Positions 16,332 through 24,727 of a stretch of 64,000 bases of DNA are shown piece after piece. The notes under the pieces were generated by a model that saw only the letters and a program-made list of their open reading frames with translations, was not told the origin of the DNA and did no database searches. The stretch comes from Desmonostoc geniculatum HA4340-LM1 (GTDB lineage Bacteria > Cyanobacteriota > Cyanobacteriia > Cyanobacteriales > Nostocaceae), in the NCBI GenBank assembly GCA_019359545.1, contig JAHHHB010000018.1, positions 1-64,000 of the forward strand. Direction: 5' to 3'. The number at the start of each line of letters is the position of its first letter. Within the stretch, counting starts at the first letter, position 1. The position numbers and the translations under genes are program-made.

Positions 16332-19073
16332 CTACATAATATTTAATGGGTCTACGTCTATTGTCAAGCTTACAGATTGGGGACAAAGCGATCGCACTTG
16401 TTCCCAATCTGGCAGTTGTGGCAATTCATCAGGAGCAAATTTAATCAATATTTGCCAACGATAACGATTCGCTACTCGTAAAATACTCGCTGGTGCTGGC
16501 CCCAATATCTCTAATTCTTCGTTTGCACTTAAAGCTGTAGCGATGATTTGGGCTGTATTCTGCACTTGAATGGGATCGAGACTACTCAAGCGCAACAAAA
16601 TTAACCTTCCGTAAGGGGGATAATTCAAGGCTTGGCGCTGTTCTAATTCTGCCTGAGAAAAAGATTGATAATCGTGCGATCGCACTGCCTGAATAACTGC
16701 ATGTTCTGAAGTATAAGTTTGTACAATAACTCTACCCGGATCGTCGCCTCTACCAGCACGTCCAGCTACCTGAGTCAAGGTTTGAAATGCCCGTTCGCTA
16801 GCCCGATAATCTGATAAGTTCAGCAAACCATCGGCGGCGACAACGCCCACAAGCGTCACCTGGGGTAAATCTAAGCCTTTGGTGAGCATTTGCGTACCTA
16901 CTAATAAATCTGCTTCGCCGTTGGCAAATTGCGTAAGTAAGGTACGGTGTGCGCCTTTGTTGCGGGTGGTATCGCTATCAAACCGAATTAAGCGTAATTG
17001 CGGGAACTGTCGCGCTAGTTCCTGGGTGACTTTCTGAGTACCGCTACCGAAGAATTTGAGGTAAGGTGAACTGCAATCGGGGCAAAATTTGGGATGCGAT
17101 CGCGTATAGTTACAGTAATGACACCGCAATAATTCTGGCGCTCCTTCTTCGGTGTGGTGATATGCCAGGGACACGTCACAGTAGGGACATTCCAACACAT
17201 ACCCACAACTGCGGCAAGATACAAAAGTACTGTGTCCCCGACGATGGATAAATAAAATTCCTTGTTGCTGTCTTTCTTTTAACTGTTGCAAAGCTTCTTG
17301 CAAGGATCTACTAAATATAGAACGATTTCCCTGCTGCAACTCCTGGCGCATATCCACAATTTCTACTGGCGGTAGTGGGCGGGAATTGATGCGTTCGGGG
17401 AGGGAGAGGTAGTGAGTGGAAAGTGAGGAGTTAGGAGTTAGGAGTGAGGAGTTAGGAGTTAGGGATTCTTCCCCTGCTTCCCCTGCTTCCCCTGCCTCTC
17501 TGCTCCTCTGCTCCCTCACACTCAGCCAACTTTCCAAGGAAGGGGTAGCGGAACCTAAAACCAGGGGGCAATTTTCTAATTCGGCTCGCCATTGGGCGAC
17601 GGTGCGGGCGTGGTAGGTGGGGATGGGTGAGTCTTGCTTGAAGCTGCTGTCGTGTTCTTCGTCTAATATGATTAAACCCAAGTTGGGTAAAGGAGCGAAA
17701 ATGGCGCTGCGGGTACCTATGACAACTTGGGGTTCTCCGGTGAGCATTTGTCGCCAGGTGTCGTAACGTTCACCGTCTGAGAGGGCGCTGTGATATACAC
17801 TAACTTTATTGCCAAAGCGGGCGCGAAAACGATCGGTTAGTTGGGGTGTGAGTCCAATTTCTGGGACTAAAACCAGGGCGGATTTGCCGACTTTCAGTAG
17901 AGGAGCGATCGCTTGCAAATATACTTCGGTTTTTCCGGAACCTGTCACCCCATGCAATAAAATTTGAGCAAATCCATTTAATGACTCGATTGTAGCTAGG
18001 GCGCTGGCTTGGGCTGAATTTAACGTTTTTGGTCGATCTTGAGCTAATGTTGGGCTTTGTTCTGTTCGCAATACTTCCCGTTCTTCGATGACGATGTAAC
18101 CCTTTTGTGCTAGGGTCTTCAAAATCGAGGAACTAGCATTGCAAATTTGCAATAATTCAGTTTGCCACAATTCCCCACCACGCCGCCGCAGCACTTCTAA
18201 AATTTCTCGTTGGCGAGTTGTTAAGTCACGATCGAGTGTACTGCCCACTAGCGTCACTGCTTTTTCAAATTTCGGCTTAGTCAGCTGGGGCGGTTCTAAG
18301 TAACTTTCTACTAAACCTCGTCGCAATAGTTCGCGGACTCCCTGGTAAGCTCGTTGGACTTGATTTTGTAAGTACCGAAAGCTATAATCACCGTCTGCTT
18401 GTTGCTGTAGGAGTTGGAGAATTTTATAAGCATCTTTATTGTTAACTTTGGGTACTAAACTTTGAAAGCTTAATAAAGCCAAAATTTTAATCAAATAATT
18501 ATTTTCGATTGTATTGAGTAAATAAAACTCAATTAGGCAAGAATAAGCTTGAGGAATCACACGCATCAAAGGTGTATCTAACCAAGCATTAATATTAGTG
18601 TTAGTAGACACTGCTGCACCGGCCACAGTTAAGCGGATGCGACGCTGCGATCGCCCCAATAATCCCGGTGGTAGTGCTGTACGTATTACCTGAATCATTT
18701 GTGTGTAGTAATACTGCGATACCCGTTCCATCAGAGTCCAGTAACTATCGCGGAAAAATTTCTTTTGAATAACATCTTCCACATCCCGAATTTTTTCTAG
18801 CGGTAAGTCTGCTGGAGGTTTGAAAAGCAATCTAATGGCTACTCCTGTTAGATGTTGTGCGCCAAATGGCACATTCAAAATATCTCCAGGTTTTACTTCT
18901 AACCCAGTTGGCGATCGATATACATATAGATTTCCACCTTTTTCTACTTCTGTTGCAGTTTCTGGACAGTCCACCAGTACTTCAACCCAACGATTAACAG
19001 TTGCATCTGACTGGTAAGATTCCCCAGGTTCTGCTACTACTAAAGAAGATAAACTTACGTCATTAATATACAT
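16332..19073 (-). CDS. priA: Primosomal protein N' (replication restart helicase PriA), 913 aa
   Basis: Superfamily 2 DNA helicase that reloads the replisome at stalled forks. Order: N-terminal 3'-DNA-binding and winged-helix domains (about residues 1-340), Walker A GVTGSGKTEVYL (about 375), Walker B LDEEHDSSFKQD (about 470), LGSATPSLESW, then the zinc-binding insert with eight cysteines (CRSCGYVLECPYC ... CHYCNYTRSHPKFCPDC), and the helicase C-lobe (VGTQMLTKGLDLPQ, QVAGRAGRGDDPG). At 913 aa it is longer than E. coli PriA (732 aa). Part of the excess is a stretch of about 37 residues (about 520-556) encoded by STRR repeat DNA, lying between LESWLSVREQ and YLSLPERINSRPLPP. All catalytic and zinc motifs are intact. 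Confidence 0.95.
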   Translation of the reverse strand: MYINDVSLSSLVVAEPGESYQSDATVNRWVEVLVDCPETATEVEKGGNLYVYRSPTGLEVKPGDILNVPFGAQHLTGVAIRLLFKPPADLPLEKIRDVEDVIQKKFFRDSYWTLMERVSQYYYTQMIQVIRTALPPGLLGRSQRRIRLTVAGAAVSTNTNINAWLDTPLMRVIPQAYSCLIEFYLLNTIENNYLIKILALLSFQSLVPKVNNKDAYKILQLLQQQADGDYSFRYLQNQVQRAYQGVRELLRRGLVESYLEPPQLTKPKFEKAVTLVGSTLDRDLTTRQREILEVLRRRGGELWQTELLQICNASSSILKTLAQKGYIVIEEREVLRTEQSPTLAQDRPKTLNSAQASALATIESLNGFAQILLHGVTGSGKTEVYLQAIAPLLKVGKSALVLVPEIGLTPQLTDRFRARFGNKVSVYHSALSDGERYDTWRQMLTGEPQVVIGTRSAIFAPLPNLGLIILDEEHDSSFKQDSPIPTYHARTVAQWRAELENCPLVLGSATPSLESWLSVREQRSREAGEAGEAGEESLTPNSSLLTPNSSLSTHYLSLPERINSRPLPPVEIVDMRQELQQGNRSIFSRSLQEALQQLKERQQQGILFIHRRGHSTFVSCRSCGYVLECPYCDVSLAYHHTEEGAPELLRCHYCNYTRSHPKFCPDCSSPYLKFFGSGTQKVTQELARQFPQLRLIRFDSDTTRNKGAHRTLLTQFANGEADLLVGTQMLTKGLDLPQVTLVGVVAADGLLNLSDYRASERAFQTLTQVAGRAGRGDDPGRVIVQTYTSEHAVIQAVRSHDYQSFSQAELEQRQALNYPPYGRLILLRLSSLDPIQVQNTAQIIATALSANEELEILGPAPASILRVANRYRWQILIKFAPDELPQLPDWEQVRSLCPQSVSLTIDVDPLNIM

Positions 19074-19858
19074 AGTTGCTGAATTAATAGTTAGATATTT
19101 TACTCACCTAGCTTCTGAATAACTAAACTCTAACTTTTTGCTTTCTTAGACATAAATGGTATTTCTCAATACTGTTATTCTTCATAATACTTGATAAGTT
19201 TCCTCTTATGTAATCTACTAGACAAATTCGTATCAACTTTACATGCAATAAATATCTGGGGTTCTCTATACAAATAAAAGCATTTTGGCTATTGCTGCAA
19301 AAGTTGCTCTATCTACTAAATAGGGAGTAGCCTTTTTCCGCCTATCGATAGATATTCAACCCTTTATGCATATGAGATGCTTTTATACAAATAAGAATAT
19401 CCCGAAATTAAGCTGCCATCATTGTAATTTGTATCATCAGGGTAACTTACAATCGGGAATGCATAACCCCAACACCAGGTTTTTGTTTTATCCAGTGACT
19501 TCCAGCAACTAGACATTAAAAATATTTAGAAAGATATATGAAGATTTAAGAAATCTGGATAGTTAGCTGAGATTTTTATATTTGTTAAGTTGAGAAAGTT
19601 TGAGGGGGTTTGACATATTTGGTAATTAAGAAAAAAATGAAGAATATATCTGTTGTCAGCCTGAGAAGCAAGTTTTGTTGGGTGCGAAGGCCAGTTACGT
19701 TATAGCTTGTATCTAACTGTAACCCTTATTTAGTAGGTACTAGCAATTTTTATTCCTGAAGAGAAATTAGCATAAGCTTGTATTCGGCTATATAAACGGG
19801 TGCATTCTTGCCTTAGGGAAAACTACCAAGCCTCAAACGAGTAGCTGTAACTAAAATT
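19074..19858. other. Intergenic region upstream of the sigma factor gene
   Basis: About 785 bp, AT-rich, without a convincing coding frame. It lies between divergent priA and the group 2 sigma gene, so it probably holds both promoters and a long 5' leader for the sigma factor. I see no recognisable riboswitch, tRNA or repeat element. Confidence 0.55.
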
Positions 19859-21031
19859 ATGTACCAAACAAAGCAACAATCCCTAAAGGAAACTATGAAT
19901 ATTGTTGAATTGGGAAAAATGGAAATACTGGAGAATACTGCTGATAGTGAAGAACTATTACTGGAGAATTTAGATGCAGTAGCCGATGAAGAGCCTCCAA
20001 TTTTAGTAGAAAATTTGGAATCGGAGGAACGGGATGGAGATGAAATGGCGGCGGCTCGTCCTTCGGGATATAATAAGACCGAACATGATGATGCTGTAGG
20101 CGCGTTCTTTAAGGAAATGGCGCGTTATCCGCTGCTAAAACCTGATGAAGAAGTTGAATTAGCACGGCGAGTTAGGTTTCTCGAAGAAATTAGGGAATTA
20201 CAAGCTACTTTAGAGTCAAAATTGGGACAAGAACCTAGCAAGTTAGAAGTAGCTTCTGAGCTAGAAATGACAGAAAAGCAATTAGAAAGTCGCTTATATC
20301 AAGGTAGAGTAGCGAAACGTAAAATGATTCGCTCGAATCTGAGATTAGTAGTTTCTATTGCCAAGCGATACCTGAATCGGGGAGTACCTTTTCTGGATTT
20401 AATTCAGGAAGGAGCAATGGGTTTAAATCGTGCTACAGAAAAGTTTGATCCGGATAAAGGATATAAGTTTTCTACTTACGCCTATTGGTGGATTAGACAA
20501 GCGATTACTAGAGCGATCGCTAATGATGCGCGAACAATCAGGCTACCAATTCATATTGTTGAAAAACTTAACAAACTCAAAAAAGCCCAACGAGAACTCA
20601 AGCAAAAACTCTGTCGAAATCCTTCCGAAGGTGAAATGGCGGAAGCCTTAGAAATTAGTGTCCAACAACTACGTCAACTACAACAATTACGCCGTCAAGC
20701 ACTTTCTCTCAACCACCGTGTTGGTAAAGAAGAAGACACAGAATTGATGGATTTGTTAGAAGACGAAGATAACCTATCTCCAGAAGCAAAAATGAACGAA
20801 AACATGATGCGTCAGGAGATTTGGGAAGTATTGGGTGACGTGTTAACTCCACGGGAAAAAGACGTAATTTCTTTGCGCTATGGCTTGACAACTAGCGAAC
20901 CCTGTACTTTGGAAGAAGTTGGCAATATGTTCAATCTTTCCCGTGAGCGAGTGCGACAAATTCAAAGTAAAGCCATGCGAAAATTGCGTCGTCCCCACAT
21001 AGCCAAACGGTTAAAAGGTTGGTTGATCTAA
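19859..21031 (+). CDS. Group 2 RNA polymerase sigma-70 factor, 390 aa
   Basis: A primary-like but non-essential type sigma factor. An acidic N-terminus (about residues 1-70) precedes region 1.2 (DDAVGAFFKEMARYPLLKPDEEVELARRV), region 2 (RLVVSIAKRYLNRGVPFLDLIQEG and FDPDKGYKFSTYAYWWIRQAI), region 3 (IHIVEKLNKLKKAQREL) and region 4 (LTPREKDVISLRYGL ... TLEEVGNMFNLSRERVRQIQ). It ends RRPHIAKRLKGWLI. The lack of a long region 1.1 and the length mark a group 2 factor (SigB to SigE types in Anabaena); I cannot assign the subtype by eye. Met12 is a possible alternative start. Such factors redirect transcription under nutrient or light stress. Confidence 0.93.
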   Translation: MYQTKQQSLKETMNIVELGKMEILENTADSEELLLENLDAVADEEPPILVENLESEERDGDEMAAARPSGYNKTEHDDAVGAFFKEMARYPLLKPDEEVELARRVRFLEEIRELQATLESKLGQEPSKLEVASELEMTEKQLESRLYQGRVAKRKMIRSNLRLVVSIAKRYLNRGVPFLDLIQEGAMGLNRATEKFDPDKGYKFSTYAYWWIRQAITRAIANDARTIRLPIHIVEKLNKLKKAQRELKQKLCRNPSEGEMAEALEISVQQLRQLQQLRRQALSLNHRVGKEEDTELMDLLEDEDNLSPEAKMNENMMRQEIWEVLGDVLTPREKDVISLRYGLTTSEPCTLEEVGNMFNLSRERVRQIQSKAMRKLRRPHIAKRLKGWLI

Positions 21032-21289
21032 CAATTTTACCCGATAATCAAGACCTAATACCAAGTTAGGATAAATAGTATTGTTTGAGATTCCTGGAAC
21101 TGTCTTGAGTAAAGACATTTAATCCAAAATCGCAAATCTAAAATCCAAAATTGGTATGATACCTGACCTCATTATCTCTCATCACGAAACATTTTTTGAG
21201 CGGGGGCGATCGCCACTGCAAAAAAAACGGGTGTTTTGTACCTTTTTTCGGCTTTTCTTTAGTCATTAATCAAAAAAATTGCACAGTTA

Positions 21290-21330
21290 ACTATAGACTA
21301 TGGACTATGAACTATGGACTATAGACTAAT
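21290..21330. repeat. STRR repeats, ACTATGG/ACTATAG type
   Basis: Several copies of (T)ATGGACTATGAACTATGGAC-like heptamers run directly into the acetyltransferase gene and provide in-frame ATGs upstream of its likely real start. Confidence 0.8.
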
Positions 21331-21820
21331 GACTGCGAGTAGCAATTTGATTGTGCGTTTTGCCGAGCCAGCTGATTACAGCGTACTGTTTAAATTAATT
21401 GAAGGGCTTGCTGAGTATGAAAAATTATCTCACGCTGTCACCGGCAATGCTCTAGCACTTAAGGAACATTTATTTGGTTCCCACAGATATATAGAAGCAA
21501 TACTAGCAGAATCTGGCAGTCAAGCTGTTGGATTTGCCCTATTTTTTCATAATTATTCAACATTTCTGACCAAGCCAGGAATTTATTTAGAAGATTTATT
21601 TGTTTTACCAGAATATCGCAGGCAAGGTATTGGTAAAGCTATCCTGACAAAAGTAGCCCAGATAGCCGTAGAACGTAATTGTGGACGTTTAGAATGGAGT
21701 GTGTTGGATTGGAATGAATCAGCCCAAGAATTTTACCGTAGCATGGGAGCATCTATATTAGATGATTGGCGAATTTGTCGTGTAACAGAAGATGCACTGA
21801 ATAAGTTAGGCGCTGTGTGA
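21329..21820 (+). CDS. GNAT-family N-acetyltransferase, 163 aa
   Basis: Acetyl-CoA-dependent N-acetyltransferase resembling the spermidine/diamine acetyltransferase (SAT1-like) group: [13 protein letters not shown] beginning ([14 protein letters not shown]), LAEYEKLSH, the acetyl-CoA loop [41 protein letters not shown] and DDWRICRV. The V..Y/FRRQGIG pyrophosphate loop and WN..A..FY are diagnostic. Start set at the ATG at 21329 (MTASSNLIV), because the five codons before it belong to an STRR repeat. Substrate not determinable from sequence. Confidence 0.88.
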   Translation: MTASSNLIVRFAEPADYSVLFKLIEGLAEYEKLSHAVTGNALALKEHLFGSHRYIEAILAESGSQAVGFALFFHNYSTFLTKPGIYLEDLFVLPEYRRQGIGKAILTKVAQIAVERNCGRLEWSVLDWNESAQEFYRSMGASILDDWRICRVTEDALNKLGAV

Positions 21821-21847
21821 AAATCAAATTATTGTAGGGTGTGTTAT

Positions 21848-21882
21848 CAGAATTCAGAATTCAGAATTCAGAATTCAGAATT
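21848..21882. repeat. STRR: five CAGAATT heptamers
   Basis: Perfect tandem heptamer run in the spacer between the acetyltransferase gene and petJ. Confidence 0.95.
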
Positions 21883-21992
21883 CTCTTTTAAGGCTAAGTT
21901 TGACAGCTTGTCATTTGACTATGGCAGCGGCTCAACTGACAATTATGAAGGATATTCCAACGAATCAGGCGTTATTGCAGAGGGAACACGAA

Positions 21993-22328
21993 ATGAAAAA
22001 AATTATTACAGTCATGCTGTTAGGCATAGCAATCTTCACCTTTGCCTTCAGTAGTCCAGCTTTAGCCGCAGATGTTGCTAGTGGAGCTAAATTATTTAGT
22101 GCTAATTGTGCTTCTTGTCATGCGGGTGGCAAGAATTTAGTGAAAGCAGAAAAGAGCCTGAAGAAGGACGCTTTGGAAAAGTATGACATGTACTCAGCAG
22201 AGGCGATTATTGCTCAAGTTACAAACGGTAAAGCTGCCATGCCTGCTTTTGGCAAACGTTTAAAGCCTGAGCAGATTGAAAATGTTGCTGCTTATGTACT
22301 TGAGCAAGCAGATAAAGGTTGGAAGTAA
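21993..22328 (+). CDS. petJ: Cytochrome c6 (c553) precursor, 111 aa
   Basis: Soluble thylakoid-lumen c-type cytochrome that carries electrons from cytochrome b6f to photosystem I or the terminal oxidase as an alternative to plastocyanin. It has a Sec signal peptide ([20 protein letters not shown], cleavage near SSPALA-AD), the haem-binding motif CASCH, and the distal Met ligand in [12 protein letters not shown], followed by the C-terminal helix [15 protein letters not shown]. Mature length of about 86 residues is standard. The start is placed at the ATG opening the signal peptide; an upstream in-frame ATG adds a non-signal-like extension. Copper-responsive regulation is known for petJ generally but is not readable here. 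Confidence 0.96.
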   Translation: MKKIITVMLLGIAIFTFAFSSPALAADVASGAKLFSANCASCHAGGKNLVKAEKSLKKDALEKYDMYSAEAIIAQVTNGKAAMPAFGKRLKPEQIENVAAYVLEQADKGWK

Positions 22329-22444
22329 AACTGATATCGTGAAAATTCAGAATTCAGGATTGAAATAGTCTTCTATATCTGACTAAAAATCTGAGATTCT
22401 GTACTCAATTTAGTTGCAAACTACCGGAAGTTCATGAATTAACA

Positions 22445-22471
22445 ATTAGCGGGACAAAAAGCCCCGCTAAT
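22445..22471 (+). terminator. Hairpin terminator downstream of petJ
   Basis: Stem ATTAGCGGG / CCCCGCTAAT with loop around ACAAAAAG, followed by TTTTA. It lies about 115 bp after the petJ stop codon. Confidence 0.75.
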
Positions 22472-22638
22472 TTTATTACTGGTGAAATTTTACTACTATC
22501 AAAGTGCCTACGGACTTAAGCATGATTTACAGATGTGCTATAAGCACTTGGAAGAAACTGGCACTTGAAACCTTTGCTTGAATCTTACTCTACCGGATTG
22601 GAGACTGGTGATTTAGAATTTGCAGCTTAGAGGCTATT

Positions 22639-22794
22639 TATAAAGTAAACATAAAATTCTTGTAGGGTGTGTTGGGCGCATATTTCAATATGATTTGTCA
22701 CCAAAAATATGACATGAGCGCCTAACGCACCCCCATATAAGACGGTGCGTTAGGCTAAAGCCGTAACACACCCTACCTTTTGATTTACTTTATA
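22639..22794. repeat. Palindromic MITE-like element
   Basis: Arms TATAAAGTAA (22639-22648) and TTACTTTATA (22785-22794), followed inward by GTAGGGTGTGTT and AACACACCCTAC, bound about 156 bp with no gene. Inner text (GCGCCTAACGCACC, GGTGCGTTAGG) is also palindromic. The GTAGGGTGTGTTA part recurs at 21835. No clear target duplication. Confidence 0.75.
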
Positions 22795-22827
22795 GATGGT
22801 CTGTAAATATTCTTCGGGTTAAGCTTA

Positions 22828-24083
22828 GTAAACTCAACGAGGTTGTCACCAACCCCGTTGGTCTTCAAAACCGTGCTTAATAGTTTCCCATTACACGGCT
22901 CCTCAATGATTCGGCACATTGTCATGTGTACTTCACGACTGAACCATCCTCAGTTGTCTTTTCGTCGTGGCAGTGTCGATGTAATATCTGGAGATTTTTG
23001 TAATCATCTTTGCCTCCCAAACTTTTGGGGATTATGTGGTCAATCTCCAGTACATCTTCCTCTCGGAAGTACATTCCGCAATGGGTACACTTCCCTTGTT
23101 GTGACTTTAGGAGTGTTGCCACTCTCAAGGTCGTTTCGGGGTGTTTCCCCATTCTTGAACTCCAGTAAATTAGGTTGCCATCGTAAGAACTGGCATCGCC
23201 TTCAACTTTCACATGACGGATAATCTTTGTTTCCGTGTGTGACCGTAACCGCATCGGGTTTTTACCCTCCTGCCTGGTTGCGAATACCCAATTATCACCA
23301 CCTATAGTTTGCCAATATTTCTTTGACACCCATCCCCCAGATTTCTGGGGATGGCGGTGTTGCGCCCAAGCTTTCAACTTTGGATACAAAAGATTATCTA
23401 AGTCAGCAAAGATAACCTTACTTATCACTGTTGAATAGTAGTTAGACCATCCTGTTATTACCGGATTTAGTCGGCTGATTAGCGCCATTTGTGGCGCTGC
23501 TTTATGGTCATCGATGATACTGGCTATTCGGTCGTAATGTATCTTTTGCTTTTCTGTGCTTGGGGTGATGATTTTTTTGAAACCTTGTTTTGAGTGGTAT
23601 TTACCCACTTTCAACTGTCTTATGTTAAAACCAAGGAAGTTAAAACCTTTAGAATGATGCTATCCACCGGGTTTATTAGGAGTGCAACTGGTCAACCGAG
23701 GAATTGCCAGCCCCTTTATCCCTTGCCTTTTGGCTCCAACGCATTAAGCCTTATTTCGCTGGTTCTTCATTACGATGGTTTGCCGCATCTTTGCTTTCGC
23801 TATTCATAGGTTCATGCTCGAAGGGAACCAGTTTAGGCTACCAGTTTTACCTCCTTTTCATCCCGCTTTACGGATTGATGGCTAGTCGCTACCGTAGGGA
23901 TGATGCTGTTACCGTTGCACCTACGGAGAGGGACTTTTCCTTAGTTTTCTTTAGAGTCACCCTCATGGTTATTCAGTTATCATCTGAGAGAGATTAAAGT
24001 GCGAACTCCACCCATTAAGGGTTATCTCTCAAATGTCACTCATCCCTGAATATTTCTATTCATTTCGAGTGAACGAATCGCAC
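22828..24083 (-). mobile_element. Group II intron, internally deleted
   Basis: On the minus strand the element begins with the group II 5' consensus GTGCG (24083-24079) and ends with a typical domain V (22901-22863: GAGCCGTGTAATGGGAAAC ... GCACGGTTTT, with the AGC triad) and a domain VI hairpin (CAACGGGGTTGG ... CCTCGTTG), ending TTTAC near 22828. Between them lie 5' ribozyme sequence (about 23660-24083) and a maturase/endonuclease open frame (22922-23659). The total of about 1.26 kb is roughly half of a full ORF-bearing intron: the reverse transcriptase part is missing. The intron follows a tnpB relic directly and interrupts its 3' end. Confidence 0.85.
22922..23659 (-). pseudogene. Group II intron-encoded protein remnant (maturase X + HNH endonuclease)
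   Basis: The open frame begins after a stop at 23660-23662 and reads HHSKGFNFLGFNIRQLKVGK, the junction between the palm and the maturase domain of intron-encoded proteins. The X domain follows (INPVITGWSNYYSTVISK-like: LNPVITGWSNYYSTV, WAQHRHPQKSGGWV), then an HNH endonuclease domain with two CxxC pairs (CTHCGMYF ... EIDHIIPKSLGGKDDYKNLQILHRHCH). Residues corresponding to RT domains 0-7, including YADD, are absent, so it cannot reverse-transcribe. An internal ATG (23614) could allow expression of the X and HNH parts. Confidence 0.85.
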
Positions 24084-24321
24084 CCCCGGTCTGAAGACGC
24101 GGGGATTTCTGAAGAGTCCACAAAAGAACTTTCTTAGGCTGACTTAAACAACCTCTACCTACTCCACTTAAGTCAAACTTAAATATCGCAGCTACTTTCT
24201 TGATTATGTTGATTGCCCCGTGGCAGTCTGCATTTATTTTGATTCCAGTTGAGGTTTGAAATTGGCCTCTTGTTATCCGAGTTCCGCTACTTTTCCACCA
24301 TAAGGGTTTTTCACCGAATTT
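24084..24321 (-). pseudogene. TnpB (IS200/IS605, IS1341-type) C-terminal relic
   Basis: Minus-strand frame: KFGEKPLWWKSSGTRITRGQ, then FQTSTGIKINADCHGAINII, KKVAAIFKFDLSGVGRGCLS and QPKKVLLWTLQKSPRLQ. This matches TnpB C-termini: RG.F.T..G..INAD.NGA.NI carries the last RuvC acidic residue. The 5' part, with the remaining RuvC residues, is missing. The relic runs straight into the 5' end of the group II intron at 24083, so it served as the intron's target. Confidence 0.8.
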
Positions 24322-24322
24322 A

Positions 24323-24590
24323 GGTAGAAAATCATTTTGGATTATTAAAGCAAAAGAAATAGCATCAGATCATGTTCATTTGCTTATAGAGTATGATGAA
24401 AAAACACCTATCTGTGATGTTGTCAAAGCTTTTAAAGGTCGTAGTTCTAAGTTGTTGAGAGAAGAGTTCCCAGCAATTTTAAAAACTCCCGTCACTCTGG
24501 ACTAGAAGCTATTTTTATGATACTTCTGGCAAGGTAAGTACTGGTAACGTGATGGCATATATAAATGATCCACATCATGAAAGACATTAA
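24323..24590 (+). pseudogene. TnpA (IS200-type Y1 transposase) relic, frameshifted
   Basis: One frame reads FWIIKAKEIASDHVHLLIEY and AFKGRSSKLLREEFPAILK, with the HUH motif as HVH. After a one-base shift near 24502 it continues LWTRSYFYDTSGKVSTGNV, MAYINDPHHERH, then stop; the Tyr of AYIND corresponds to the catalytic tyrosine. The 5' part is missing. It is divergent from the tnpB relic, as in IS605-type elements. A minus-strand frame at 24492-24710 overlaps it and is not supported. Confidence 0.78.
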
Positions 24591-24727
24591 TCTTGAAAGC
24601 AGATAAATCTGCTCGTGTCGTTTTTCCACCTCTAAAGAGACGGGGCTACCAAACTCCCGAATCTTTCTCGTGTAGTATTTTTTTTGTGTTTGTGTTTGCA
24701 TAATATCCACCTGATTACAATAACCAA

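Noticed and set aside
21900..22328. Longer N-terminus for cytochrome c6
   Set aside because: The upstream ATG adds residues before a perfect Sec signal peptide that begins at 21993.
24492..24710. 72-aa open frame on the minus strand
   Set aside because: Antisense to the recognisable tnpA relic; composition is not protein-like.
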